Below, piece after piece: positions 25,771-33,331 of a stretch of DNA of 64,000 nt. Where the stretch lies: the NCBI GenBank assembly GCA_014896295.1, contig JADBKR010000008.1, positions 434,001 to 498,000 of the forward strand, given 5' to 3'. Position 1 is the first letter of the stretch. Each line of letters starts with the position of its first letter. The stretch is from Limnochordaceae bacterium. Its GTDB lineage: Bacteria > Bacillota > Limnochordia > Limnochordales > Geochordaceae. A program made the translations under genes and the position numbers. The notes under the pieces are model-generated. The model saw only the letters and a program-made list of their open reading frames with translations, did not search any database and was not told the DNA's origin.

Positions 25771-26937
25771 ATGCAGCGAGTGCGCCTGGGGCTGGCTTTC
25801 AACCTGCGTCGCGAGGCGAAGCGCGACGGACCCGAGGACCAGGACGCGGAGTACGACGCGTGGAGTACGGTCTCGGCTCTGGCCGAGGCCCTTTCTTTTG
25901 GCAACACCTGTCAGGTCATCCCGCTCCCGGTGGAGCGGGATTTCGCGTCGTTGCTCGAGCGCCATCCGGTCGACGCCGTCTTCAACATGGCCGAGGGGTG
26001 GGGCGGTAGGAGCCGCGAGCTCCTGGCGCCTGCGGTGCTCGAGATGGCAGGGGTACCCTACACGGGCTCGGATCCGGTCGCGCTGGGCCTGGCCATGGAC
26101 AAGGCCATCGCCAAGGCCGTCGTGCAAAGCGCCGGCGTCCCGACGGCCCCCTCCGTCGTCGTGTCCCGCCTGGAGGAGCTCGAGGCGGTCGCCCCGGAGT
26201 GTTCCTACCCCGCCTTCGTCAAGCCCGTGGCGGAGGGCTCGAGCAAGGGCGTCCGGGTCGAGTCGCGGGTCGATACGCCCGAGCAGCTCGCCCGCCAGGT
26301 GGAGCGGGTGCTGCGCGTCTACCGGCAGCCGGCGCTCGTCGAGGCGTTCCTGCCCGGAAGAGAGTTCAGCGTGGGGATCCTGGGCAACGACCGGCTGAGA
26401 TGCCTGCCCGTTCTGGAGGTTCGCCCGCTCGTTCCTCCCGACGATCCCGGGAGGTTTATTTATTGCTATCACACCAAGAGCCGCAACCTGGAGGCCTTCT
26501 TGTGCCCCGCGCCGATTGACGGCGCGCTGGAAGCGCGCCTGGTCGCGCTCACGCAGACGGTCTTCCGGGCGCTTTCCCTGCGGGACGTGGCGCGGGTCGA
26601 CTTCCGCCTGGACAGCGCCGGCCAGCCGCGATTCCTGGAGGTCAACCCGCTGCCGGGGCTTTCTGCGGCCAGCCTGCTGACGGCCCAGGGCGCGGCGGCG
26701 GGACTCGACCTGCCGCACCTGGTCGCCTCCATCGTCGCGGCGGCGGCGTCCCGCTGGGTCCAGGAGCCGGGCCTGGGCGGCGACCGGCTGGGCCGCCTGA
26801 TGGCGCTCCGGCGGGTGGCGTCGGAGATGGCGGCAGCGGCCGTGCCACGGCTCCACGACGAGGCGGCGGCTCATGGGGCGATGGCCGCGGGCGGCCACGG
26901 GACGCCAGCCGGGAGCCAGGCACCCGTCCAGGGGTAA
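25771..26937 (+). CDS. D-Ala-D-Ala ligase-like ATP-grasp enzyme
   Basis: The 388-residue protein has the D-Ala-D-Ala ligase type ATP-grasp fold: VFNMAEGWGGRSREL, GVPYTGSDPVALGLAMDK, the ATP-binding YPAFVKPVAEGSSKGVR and the metal-binding end RVDFRLDSAGQPRFLEVNP. The N-terminus lacks the GGxSxEHxVS motif of true Ddl and instead reads LGLAFNLRREAK. It is therefore probably not the cell-wall Ddl but a carboxylate-amine ligase with another amino-acid substrate. It lies 89 bases before kamA in a unit with its own promoter and terminator, so beta-lysine or another kamA product is a candidate substrate (inference). No clear ribosome binding site precedes the ATG; a start at GTG 25780 is possible. 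Confidence 0.8.
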   Translation: MQRVRLGLAFNLRREAKRDGPEDQDAEYDAWSTVSALAEALSFGNTCQVIPLPVERDFASLLERHPVDAVFNMAEGWGGRSRELLAPAVLEMAGVPYTGSDPVALGLAMDKAIAKAVVQSAGVPTAPSVVVSRLEELEAVAPECSYPAFVKPVAEGSSKGVRVESRVDTPEQLARQVERVLRVYRQPALVEAFLPGREFSVGILGNDRLRCLPVLEVRPLVPPDDPGRFIYCYHTKSRNLEAFLCPAPIDGALEARLVALTQTVFRALSLRDVARVDFRLDSAGQPRFLEVNPLPGLSAASLLTAQGAAAGLDLPHLVASIVAAAASRWVQEPGLGGDRLGRLMALRRVASEMAAAAVPRLHDEAAAHGAMAAGGHGTPAGSQAPVQG

Positions 26938-27025
26938 AGGTTTGCCCGCCGGACGGCTCCCGACGGGCGTCGCCGCGGCGGGAATTACGGCCGGCCACGG
27001 CCGGTAGGAGGCGAAACGCACAGGC

Positions 27026-28216
27026 ATGAGCGGTGATGACGAAAAGCCTGGAGGAACATCGTGGAAGGATTGGCGTTGGCAGTTCCGTCACCGTGTGCGC
27101 ACCGCAGAGCAGCTCGCCCAGCATACCCAGGTGACACCGGAGATGGCCCAGGCCATCGAAGCGTGCTCGCACGAGTTTCGCTTCGCGATCACACCGTACT
27201 ACCTGAGCCTCATCGACTGGTCCGATCCCAACGACCCGATCCGGCGGCAGGCCATCCCCAGCGCCGACGAGCTGGAGGACCCGCTCGGAGGCCGTGACCC
27301 CCTGCACGAGGAGGACCACTCCCCCGTGAAGGGTCTCGTGCACATGTATCCGGACCGGGTCGCGTTCCTGGTCACGGCGGATTGCGCCATCTATTGCCGG
27401 CACTGCACCCGCAAGCGGTTCGTCGGCAAGGGCGGCAAGATGACCGACGAAGACGTGGACAGGGGCATTGAATACATCCGGCGCACGCCTGCCATCCGTG
27501 ACGTGTTGATCACCGGAGGCGATCCCCTGGTCGCCTCCGACGCGTGGCTCGAGGGGCTGATTTCCAGAATCCGGGCGATTCCCCACGTCGAGATCATCCG
27601 GATCGGGACCCGGATGCCGGTCACGATGCCCCAGCGCATCACCCAGGAACTGTGCGACATGCTCCAGAAGTACCACCCCATCTGGGTCAACACGCACTTC
27701 AACCATCCGCGCGAGATCACGCCGGAGTCGGCCGCCGCCGTAGATCGGCTCTTGCGGGCGGGCATTCCCGTCGGCAACCAGACGGTCCTGCTCAAGGGGG
27801 TCAACGATGACCCGGCAGTCATGCGGGAGCTGGTACAGGGGCTCTTGAAGATCCGGGTACGGCCGTACTACCTGTACCAGTGCGACATGCTGCGGGGGAC
27901 GGCCCACTTCCGCACGCCCATCGAGACCGGGCTCGAAATCATCCGGGCCCTACAGGGGTGGACGACGGGGTTTGCCGTTCCCACGTTCGTCGTGGACTCG
28001 CCGATCGGGAAGATCCCGATCATGCCCCAAAATCTGGTCGAACGCGGGGACGGCTACATCGTGCTGCGCAACTACGAAGGCCGCACCGTGCGGCTTCCCA
28101 ACCCGTCTCCATCGCTCCCGGAGCAAGCGGTGACGGCCGCGGCGGCCGTCTCGACCAACGGACGTGCGTCGGCCAACGGGCATTCCAAGGACGGGGCCGG
28201 AGCTTCCGGAAAGTAG
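27026..28216 (+). CDS. kamA: KamA-family radical SAM aminomutase (lysine 2,3-aminomutase-like)
   Basis: The 396-residue protein is a PLP-dependent radical SAM enzyme. Cys120, Cys124 and Cys127 in CAIYCRHC bind the [4Fe-4S] cluster, and LITGGDPL is the SAM-binding GGE-type motif. Asp287 (YLYQCDML) and Asp324 (FVVDSP) correspond to the two aspartates that bind the lysine side chain in clostridial lysine 2,3-aminomutase. That favours L-lysine to beta-lysine conversion over glutamate. The PLP-lysine loop is short: SPIGKIP instead of the usual Gly-rich APGGGGK. The C-terminal 40 residues are low-complexity. No abl acetyltransferase gene follows, so the known N-acetyl-beta-lysine osmolyte route is not complete here. 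Confidence 0.88.
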   Translation: MSGDDEKPGGTSWKDWRWQFRHRVRTAEQLAQHTQVTPEMAQAIEACSHEFRFAITPYYLSLIDWSDPNDPIRRQAIPSADELEDPLGGRDPLHEEDHSPVKGLVHMYPDRVAFLVTADCAIYCRHCTRKRFVGKGGKMTDEDVDRGIEYIRRTPAIRDVLITGGDPLVASDAWLEGLISRIRAIPHVEIIRIGTRMPVTMPQRITQELCDMLQKYHPIWVNTHFNHPREITPESAAAVDRLLRAGIPVGNQTVLLKGVNDDPAVMRELVQGLLKIRVRPYYLYQCDMLRGTAHFRTPIETGLEIIRALQGWTTGFAVPTFVVDSPIGKIPIMPQNLVERGDGYIVLRNYEGRTVRLPNPSPSLPEQAVTAAAAVSTNGRASANGHSKDGAGASGK

Positions 28217-28256
28217 GCATTGGCCGCCCCCATCGGCCCGTTCGTGCAGCGGACAG

Positions 28257-28285
28257 GAGCCGGGCTTGACAGCCCGGCTCTTTTT
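28257..28285 (+). terminator. Intrinsic terminator after kamA
   Basis: A perfect 9-bp stem, GAGCCGGGC (28257-28265) with GCCCGGCTC (28272-28280), has a 6-base loop and is followed by TTTTT. It is the clearest Rho-independent terminator in the window. Confidence 0.92.
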
Positions 28286-28310
28286 CTGTTTGTTGAATGG
28301 GCAGGGTGCG

Positions 28311-28340
28311 TTGGAAGGAGCGGTGCAGGGCAAATAGAAT
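28311..28340 (+). promoter_or_regulatory. Candidate sigma-A promoter for the Myb-like/outer-membrane-protein gene pair
   Basis: TTGGAA (28311-28316) and TAGAAT (28335-28340) are spaced by 18 bases, just after the kamA terminator and about 80 bases before the next start. A second TAGAAT follows at 28342. Confidence 0.55.
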
Positions 28341-28418
28341 CTAGAATGTCTGGAACCCGAGTGCTTCCCCGGAGATCCGTTGAAACGTCGATCTCGACGA
28401 GAGGAGCGTGTGCAGAGC

Positions 28419-29312
28419 ATGCCGGACAACCCGGAGCGCACCGAGCAGTGGTCTGGTTCGACGAACGGCGGTGACGACGAGGACTTCAACGGCCTCGATC
28501 TCGCGGAAGTGCCGACTGCCCCTGCCCATCTCGAAGACGAGCAAGGTGGGACAGCCGAGCCCGCTCAGGCGAGCCCGGCCCAGCCGGGACGGGTCGCCGC
28601 GGAGGCGGCGCAAGCCCCCGTTCGGCGGCGGCGCGGCGGGCGCCCGCGGGTCACCGCGGAGCAAGACCAGCGTATTCTAGAAGCGTTCGAGCGGGCAAAG
28701 AAAGAAAACCGCTCGCTGCGCGAAGTGGCCAACGAGCTCGCCCGAGAGCTCGGCCAGCCGGCCGATTACATCAACCAGCGGTACTACTACCTGCAGCGCA
28801 AGGCCCGGCCCGAAGGAGTGGGTGGCCGGGTAGCGGGCGGGCGGCGCCGCGGGGCAGCCGGACGAGCCGAGGCGCCCGCGGCGGCAGCGGCCGCGGCGCC
28901 GGCAGCCGGCGCGCCGGACCGGGCAGAGAAGGCCCCTGCTCCCGCGGCAGGCCGCAGGGGAGGGCGACGGGCGGCCGGGGCAAGGACGGCTCCGGCAGCC
29001 CCCGCGGTAGCCCCCACGGCAGCGCCGGCACCGGCGCCGGCGGCGGGAGACCTCGCCGCGATCTCGCGCGCTTTGAGTGAACTCAGCGAACTGACCCGCA
29101 GCCAGTTGACCGCCATCGTCGATCGGCTGCAAAAGTTGGAATCTCGCCTCACCTCTCTCGAGCGGCAGCCGGCGGGTGGCGACGCCAACGTGGACGAGGT
29201 GCTCGAGCGGCTCGGGCAGGTGCTCCAGGAGCGAAGCCGCGCCGCCAGGAGCCGGGATCGGGTCAAGGGCGCGCTTCAGGAATTCCTGAAAACTCTCGAA
29301 GAGAGTGTATAG
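28419..29312 (+). CDS. Myb/RsfA-like HTH protein with Ala/Pro-rich linker and coiled coil
   Basis: This protein of about 297 residues has an acidic N-terminus and a basic helical domain at about 75-130 (GRPRVTAEQDQRILEAFERA ... INQRYYYLQRKA). The domain resembles the Myb/SANT-like DNA-binding fold of prespore regulators such as RsfA. A long Ala/Pro/Arg low-complexity linker and a C-terminal coiled coil (about 215-297) follow. The arrangement suggests a DNA-binding protein that oligomerises through its C-terminus. I used the ATG at 28419 with GAGGAG 12 bases upstream; a TTG at 28380 with GGAG is an alternative. It lies 43 bases before the outer-membrane-type protein gene. The family assignment is tentative. 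Confidence 0.6.
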   Translation: MPDNPERTEQWSGSTNGGDDEDFNGLDLAEVPTAPAHLEDEQGGTAEPAQASPAQPGRVAAEAAQAPVRRRRGGRPRVTAEQDQRILEAFERAKKENRSLREVANELARELGQPADYINQRYYYLQRKARPEGVGGRVAGGRRRGAAGRAEAPAAAAAAAPAAGAPDRAEKAPAPAAGRRGGRRAAGARTAPAAPAVAPTAAPAPAPAAGDLAAISRALSELSELTRSQLTAIVDRLQKLESRLTSLERQPAGGDANVDEVLERLGQVLQERSRAARSRDRVKGALQEFLKTLEESV

Positions 29313-29355
29313 CGAGAGGTACTGCCCGGCGCCAACCAGGGAGGTCTACGAGGTC

Positions 29356-30537
29356 ATGCGCAGGTGGACGTTCGGGGTCGTAGGGGCCGCGGTCCTGGCG
29401 TGGTCCGGGGTGGCTCAGGCAGCGGGCGGGGCCGTCGCGCCCTCCCCGTACCTGGTGCTCGGCAGCCCGGTGGCCGCCAATCCTGCCGCCTTCGCGTGGC
29501 AGGCTTTGTCCCTGTCGGCGGGACCCGTGAGCCTGGAGTCGTTCTCCAGCGCCTGGACCGTGGGGGACGTGGTGCGATCCGCGACGTCCGGGGATCCATG
29601 GAAAGCCATCGGAGAGCTCGCCGGCCGGTACCCCGGGAGGCCGAGGTCCTCCGGTATGTCGGGTGCGGCCCGGCTGCGGGCCAACGTCATGGCGTTCGAG
29701 GTGGGCTACGGCCTGATGGCCCAGGCCGGCGCTCATCTTCCCGCGGGTTTCCTGAAGCTCGCGGCCGACGCGGCCCGCCAGGCGCTCGGCGGACCTTACG
29801 ACCTCACCGGGACACGCCTCGTCAGCGCGGCGTGGTCCGACCTCTCGGTTCGGGCCAACACGCCGGTACCGGTCATCCCAAGGGCGCTCGGGCTCTCCAG
29901 CTTCTCCGTGGGAGCGGGCGTCCACTTCCTGAAGGGCCACGGGTATTATGCGTTGAACGCCGACGGCCAGTTCTCGCCACCGGCTGCAACCGGCCCGGAC
30001 CTCCGGGCGTGGAGATCGAGTGACGGCACCGGCTACGCCGTGGATGCCGGCATCGTGGCCGGCCTGCGCCCGAGCTTCTCGATGGAGGCTGCCGTGGTGG
30101 GCTACGGACAGCTCCAGTGGACCGGCGTCGAAGAGGCAACCGCGCTCCAAGCCGATGGCACCTTGGTCTGGCAGCCCACGAAAGACGTTACGTACGTCCT
30201 TCCCGCCACGGCGCTGGTCGCGGCGCACTGGCGGCCGCTCCCGGCAGGGCTGCTCGAGCTGACCGGCGGCTATGCCCGGGTCGGGATCAACAAGCCCGGC
30301 GAGGAGGCGTTCAACCGGCTCTACGCCCAGGCGGACGCCGGCCTGGGGCGCTTCGTGCGCGCCGGGCTCGGGGTGGTCAAGGATTCCGTCGATCCCGAAG
30401 CCCGGGTGTATGGTTCGATCAGCGGGGGCGCCGGCGTCGTCACCGCTTCGCTCCAGGTGGTCAACGTCCAGGAGCTGCCGAAAGGCGCCGACGCCAAGTC
30501 GCTGGGTCTCGGGCTCATGGTGAGCGGCGGATTTTGA
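29356..30537 (+). CDS. Probable outer-membrane beta-barrel protein (TraF_2-like)
   Basis: The 393-residue protein has a signal peptide (MRRWTFGVVGAAVLAWSGVAQA, cut after about 22). Many amphipathic beta strands follow, for example SFSVGAGVHFLKGHGYYALN and YAQADAGLGRFVRAGLGVV. The last residue is Phe, in LGLGLMVSGGF, which matches the C-terminal aromatic signal of BAM-inserted barrels. The N-terminal SPVAANPAAFAW resembles the conjugal-transfer TraF-like/PorV-type barrels. An outer membrane location would require a diderm envelope, which is known in some spore-formers. The ATG at 29356 is preceded by GGGAGG. The ligand or cargo is unknown. Confidence 0.65.
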   Translation: MRRWTFGVVGAAVLAWSGVAQAAGGAVAPSPYLVLGSPVAANPAAFAWQALSLSAGPVSLESFSSAWTVGDVVRSATSGDPWKAIGELAGRYPGRPRSSGMSGAARLRANVMAFEVGYGLMAQAGAHLPAGFLKLAADAARQALGGPYDLTGTRLVSAAWSDLSVRANTPVPVIPRALGLSSFSVGAGVHFLKGHGYYALNADGQFSPPAATGPDLRAWRSSDGTGYAVDAGIVAGLRPSFSMEAAVVGYGQLQWTGVEEATALQADGTLVWQPTKDVTYVLPATALVAAHWRPLPAGLLELTGGYARVGINKPGEEAFNRLYAQADAGLGRFVRAGLGVVKDSVDPEARVYGSISGGAGVVTASLQVVNVQELPKGADAKSLGLGLMVSGGF

Positions 30538-30581
30538 CGAGGGCCCGGGCGTCGGCGAGGGGCTCGAGGCTCGGTAAGCAA

Positions 30582-30622
30582 GAGGAGGGGGCGCAGGGCA
30601 GGGAACACGCCCCCCTCTCCTC
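30582..30622. terminator. Bidirectional hairpin between convergent genes
   Basis: GAGGAGGGGGCG (30582-30593) pairs imperfectly with CGCCCCCCTCTCCTC (30608-30622) around a 14-base loop. It lies between the outer-membrane protein gene and the convergent degV gene. No T-tract is present. Confidence 0.5.
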
Positions 30623-30640
30623 GTCAGTCTCCTGCCGGCT

Positions 30641-31495
30641 TCATGTTTCCCACCAGTACGACACGCCCACGAGGCCGGGCCCGGTGTGCGTCGCCACCGC
30701 CGGCGTGAAGTAGCCGAAGTACCGCTCGACGATGGGGAAGCGCTCCTCAATCCGCTCCAGGACGGCCTGCCCATCCTCTCTTGCTTCGGCGTGCATCACG
30801 CCCACGTGCAACCGGCCACCTGACATCGCGGGCCGCTCGGAGGCGATCAACTCCACCAACCGCTCCAGAGCCCGCCCCCACGAACGCACGCGATCCGCCG
30901 TGTCCACCACGCCGTCTTGCCCAATCGTGATGATCGGCTTGATCTGCAGCAAAGACCCCACGGCCGCGGCCGCCCGTCCCACCCGGCCGGTGCGCTGCAG
31001 GTACCGCAGCGTGTGCACGGCGGCATACATGGCGACTCGGGGCCGGAGCTGGCGCACCCTGGCCTCCACCTCCGCAGCGCTGGCCCCCGCACTCGCAAAG
31101 CGCGCCGCCTCCAGCACCAGGAACCCCTGTGCGATGGAGGCCGTCTTGGTGTCGACGATCGTCGCCCGCCCGCCCCACTCCCGCGCCGCCGTCATGGCCG
31201 CGTCGTAGGCACCGCTCAGGCGAGCCGAGGGCGTGAGCACCACGACCTCCTCGGCCTCCCGGGAAGCATCCTCGAACGCCTCGAGATACGACTGGGGCGT
31301 CGGCCGGGAGGTGATCGGCAGCGGGTCCGCCAGGGCCAACCGCCGGTAGAACTCCTCCAGGGTCAGATCGATCCCTTCCCGGTAGGACGTCTCGCCGAAG
31401 ATCACGATCTGCGGCACGACCCGTACGGCGTACTGGCGGTAGACCGCCTCCGGCAGGTTGGCGACGGTGTCCGTGATGACGGCGACGCGAGTCAC
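30641..31495 (-). CDS. DegV family fatty-acid-binding protein
   Basis: The 284-residue protein begins VAVITDTVANLPEAV and contains TSRPTPQSYLEAFE, LTPSARLSGAYDAA and the C-terminal HTGPGLVGVSYWW, all diagnostic of the DegV/FakB family. Such proteins hold a fatty acid and present it to the FakA kinase for phosphorylation. No fakA gene is visible in this window. The GTG at 31495 has GAGGGGGAGG just upstream; the longer frame upstream is not conserved. It is convergent with the outer-membrane-type protein gene. Confidence 0.9.
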   Translation of the reverse strand: MTRVAVITDTVANLPEAVYRQYAVRVVPQIVIFGETSYREGIDLTLEEFYRRLALADPLPITSRPTPQSYLEAFEDASREAEEVVVLTPSARLSGAYDAAMTAAREWGGRATIVDTKTASIAQGFLVLEAARFASAGASAAEVEARVRQLRPRVAMYAAVHTLRYLQRTGRVGRAAAAVGSLLQIKPIITIGQDGVVDTADRVRSWGRALERLVELIASERPAMSGGRLHVGVMHAEAREDGQAVLERIEERFPIVERYFGYFTPAVATHTGPGLVGVSYWWET

Positions 31496-31637
31496 GGGCC
31501 TCCCCCCTCGCTGTCTGGCTGCCGCGGGGCCCATGCATTCCGAGGCATATCGTACCATACCCTGGAAGAGCGCCGGTTGCTGCGACTCGGGGTTTGAGCC
31601 TCCAAGGGATCCACCGGGCAACGGGCGCGAGGTTGGC

Positions 31638-32252
31638 TCACGCGCGGGTCGGCCGCGATGCCGCCCCTGCGGGCCGCCCGGCAGCTACGGCAGGTGAGAC
31701 CCAACAGCGCAGGCAACGGGGCTCGTACGACTCGGCCCCTCCGATGAGCACCCGCTCGCCGGGCCCTGCCGGCTGCCCGTCGACCAGGCGCTGGGTGCGG
31801 GTGGCGTCCGCCCCGCACCGCACGCAGATCGCAGAAAGCTTCACGACTTCGTCGGCGAGGGCGAGGAGCACGGGCATGGGCCCGAAGGGCTGTCCGTGAT
31901 AGTCGAGATCGAGACCTGCCACCGCCACCTCGTGGCCACGCTCGACGAGGTCGACGACGACCCCGGCAATCCCGTCGTCGAAGAACTGCCCCTCGTCGAT
32001 GGCCACCAGGGTGTTGGGCGCCTGGCCCGCCAGGTAGGCGATCTCCGAGGCCGAACGCACGATGTGGGCCTCCATGAGCAAGCCGTCGTGGCTCGAGATC
32101 CCGTGGCTACGGGTATCGACCCACGGCTTGAACAGCAGGACCGGGCGCCGGGCATGCAGGGCGCGCCGGATCCTGCGCAATAGCTCGCTGGACTTGCCCG
32201 CGAACATGGGGCCACAGATGACGGTCAGCCTCCCTGCCACGCCTTCTCCCAT
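31638..32252 (-). CDS. tdk: Thymidine kinase (TK1 type)
   Basis: The 204-residue protein has the P-loop LTVICGPMFAGKSSELLRR, the DEGQFFDD motif of the lid and catalytic Glu region, and a zinc site made of CVRCGADATRTQR and EPRCLRC. It phosphorylates thymidine to dTMP in the salvage pathway. The C-terminal 20 residues are Ala/Arg/Pro-rich. The ATG at 32252 gives MGEGVAGRLTV; a GTG five codons later with GGGAGAAGG upstream is an alternative. It is divergent from the etf operon. Confidence 0.93.
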   Translation of the reverse strand: MGEGVAGRLTVICGPMFAGKSSELLRRIRRALHARRPVLLFKPWVDTRSHGISSHDGLLMEAHIVRSASEIAYLAGQAPNTLVAIDEGQFFDDGIAGVVVDLVERGHEVAVAGLDLDYHGQPFGPMPVLLALADEVVKLSAICVRCGADATRTQRLVDGQPAGPGERVLIGGAESYEPRCLRCWVSPAVAAGRPAGAASRPTRA

Positions 32253-32401
32253 CCCCCTCGGGCCGATCGGGTCCGTCCGATCCCCCTGCCAGGCGTTCGC
32301 CGCCCGTGCCGGCACTCCCTGGCCAGCCCGGAGCATTCGGGACAATCGGCCCCGTTGCATGTCCCGTAGATGCCGAGAAGCGTCCGTGGTAATCTTAGCC
32401 T

Positions 32402-32417
32402 TGTGAAGTCTTTCACG
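32402..32417. promoter_or_regulatory. CRP/FNR-like dyad upstream of etfB
   Basis: TGTGA-AGTCTT-TCACG (32402-32417) matches the TGTGA-N6-TCACA consensus of CRP-family regulators at nine of ten positions. It lies 53 bases before the etfB start and in the region divergent to tdk. No clear promoter boxes were identified around it. Confidence 0.35.
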
Positions 32418-32469
32418 AGCCGCGCGCCCGGCAGTACGAAGGGCGGCGTCTCGGCGGGAGGGGTTTGGG

Positions 32470-33324
32470 CTGCACATCGTCGTGTGCATCAAGCAGGTGC
32501 CGGACAGCCGCGAAATCCGGGTCGATCCCAAGACCAACACCTTGATGCGCCAGGGCGTTCCGTCCGTCGTCAACCCGTACGACCTCCACGCCGTCGAGGA
32601 GGCCGTCCGCATCAAGGGGCGGTTCCCGGGGACCCGCGTCACGGCGCTTTCCATGGGGCCGATGATGGCCGTGAGCGCCGTCAAGGAGTGCGTGGCCCTG
32701 GGCGCAGACGAGGGCGTGCTCATCAGCGACCGGGCGTTTGCCGGAGCCGATACGCTGGCGACCTCGTACGCCCTCGCCGAGGGGATCCGCAAGGCCGCGT
32801 CCTTGTGGGGGCCGGTCGACCTCGTGCTGTGCGGGAAGCAGACCATCGACGGCGACACGGGGCAGGTAGGCCCAGGCCTGGCAGCCCGGCTGGAGTTCGA
32901 GCAGCTCACGTACGTCGACGCCATCGATCGGCTGGACCCGTCCGAGCGGCGGATCCGGGTGCGCCGCCACCTCGAGGACGGCGTGGAGGTGGTCGAGACA
33001 TCCTTGCCCGCGGTGCTGACCGTCATGGAGACCATCAACAAGGTCCACCGGGCATCCCTGCCGGCGGTGCTCCGGGCCGTGCGCTACCAGCCCATCGTCT
33101 GGACCCTGAAGGATTTCCCGGAAATCGACCGCAGCCAGATCGGGCTCAAGGGGTCTCCGACCGTGGTCGGCAAGGCGTGGGTCCCCGAACCGATCCGGAG
33201 AGCGGGCCAGCGCCTGGAGGGGCAGCCTCCTGAGGCCGCGGCTCACGCGCTCTTCGAGCTCTTGGACCACCGCCGGCTGCCCGAGAAGCTCGGGTGGGCA
33301 CCCGCGGCAGCTGCGAAGGGGTGA
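32470..33324 (+). CDS. etfB: Electron transfer flavoprotein beta subunit (probable CTG start)
   Basis: The protein of about 284 residues has the ETF-beta pattern: HIVVCIKQVPDSREI at the N-terminus, NPYDLHAVEEAVRIK, and the AMP-binding CGKQTIDGDTGQVGPGLAARL. With EtfA it forms a FAD/AMP heterodimer that carries electrons from acyl-CoA or other dehydrogenases. The first GTG (32482) would delete the conserved first beta strand. The in-frame CTG at 32470 gives the canonical M-HIVVCIKQVPD start and has GGGAGGGG 6 bases upstream. No ATG, GTG or TTG lies in frame between the upstream stop at 32404 and 32482. It is the first gene of etfB-etfA-fixC-fixX. Confidence 0.9.
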   Translation: MHIVVCIKQVPDSREIRVDPKTNTLMRQGVPSVVNPYDLHAVEEAVRIKGRFPGTRVTALSMGPMMAVSAVKECVALGADEGVLISDRAFAGADTLATSYALAEGIRKAASLWGPVDLVLCGKQTIDGDTGQVGPGLAARLEFEQLTYVDAIDRLDPSERRIRVRRHLEDGVEVVETSLPAVLTVMETINKVHRASLPAVLRAVRYQPIVWTLKDFPEIDRSQIGLKGSPTVVGKAWVPEPIRRAGQRLEGQPPEAAAHALFELLDHRRLPEKLGWAPAAAAKG

Positions 33325-33331
33325 CGAAGAG

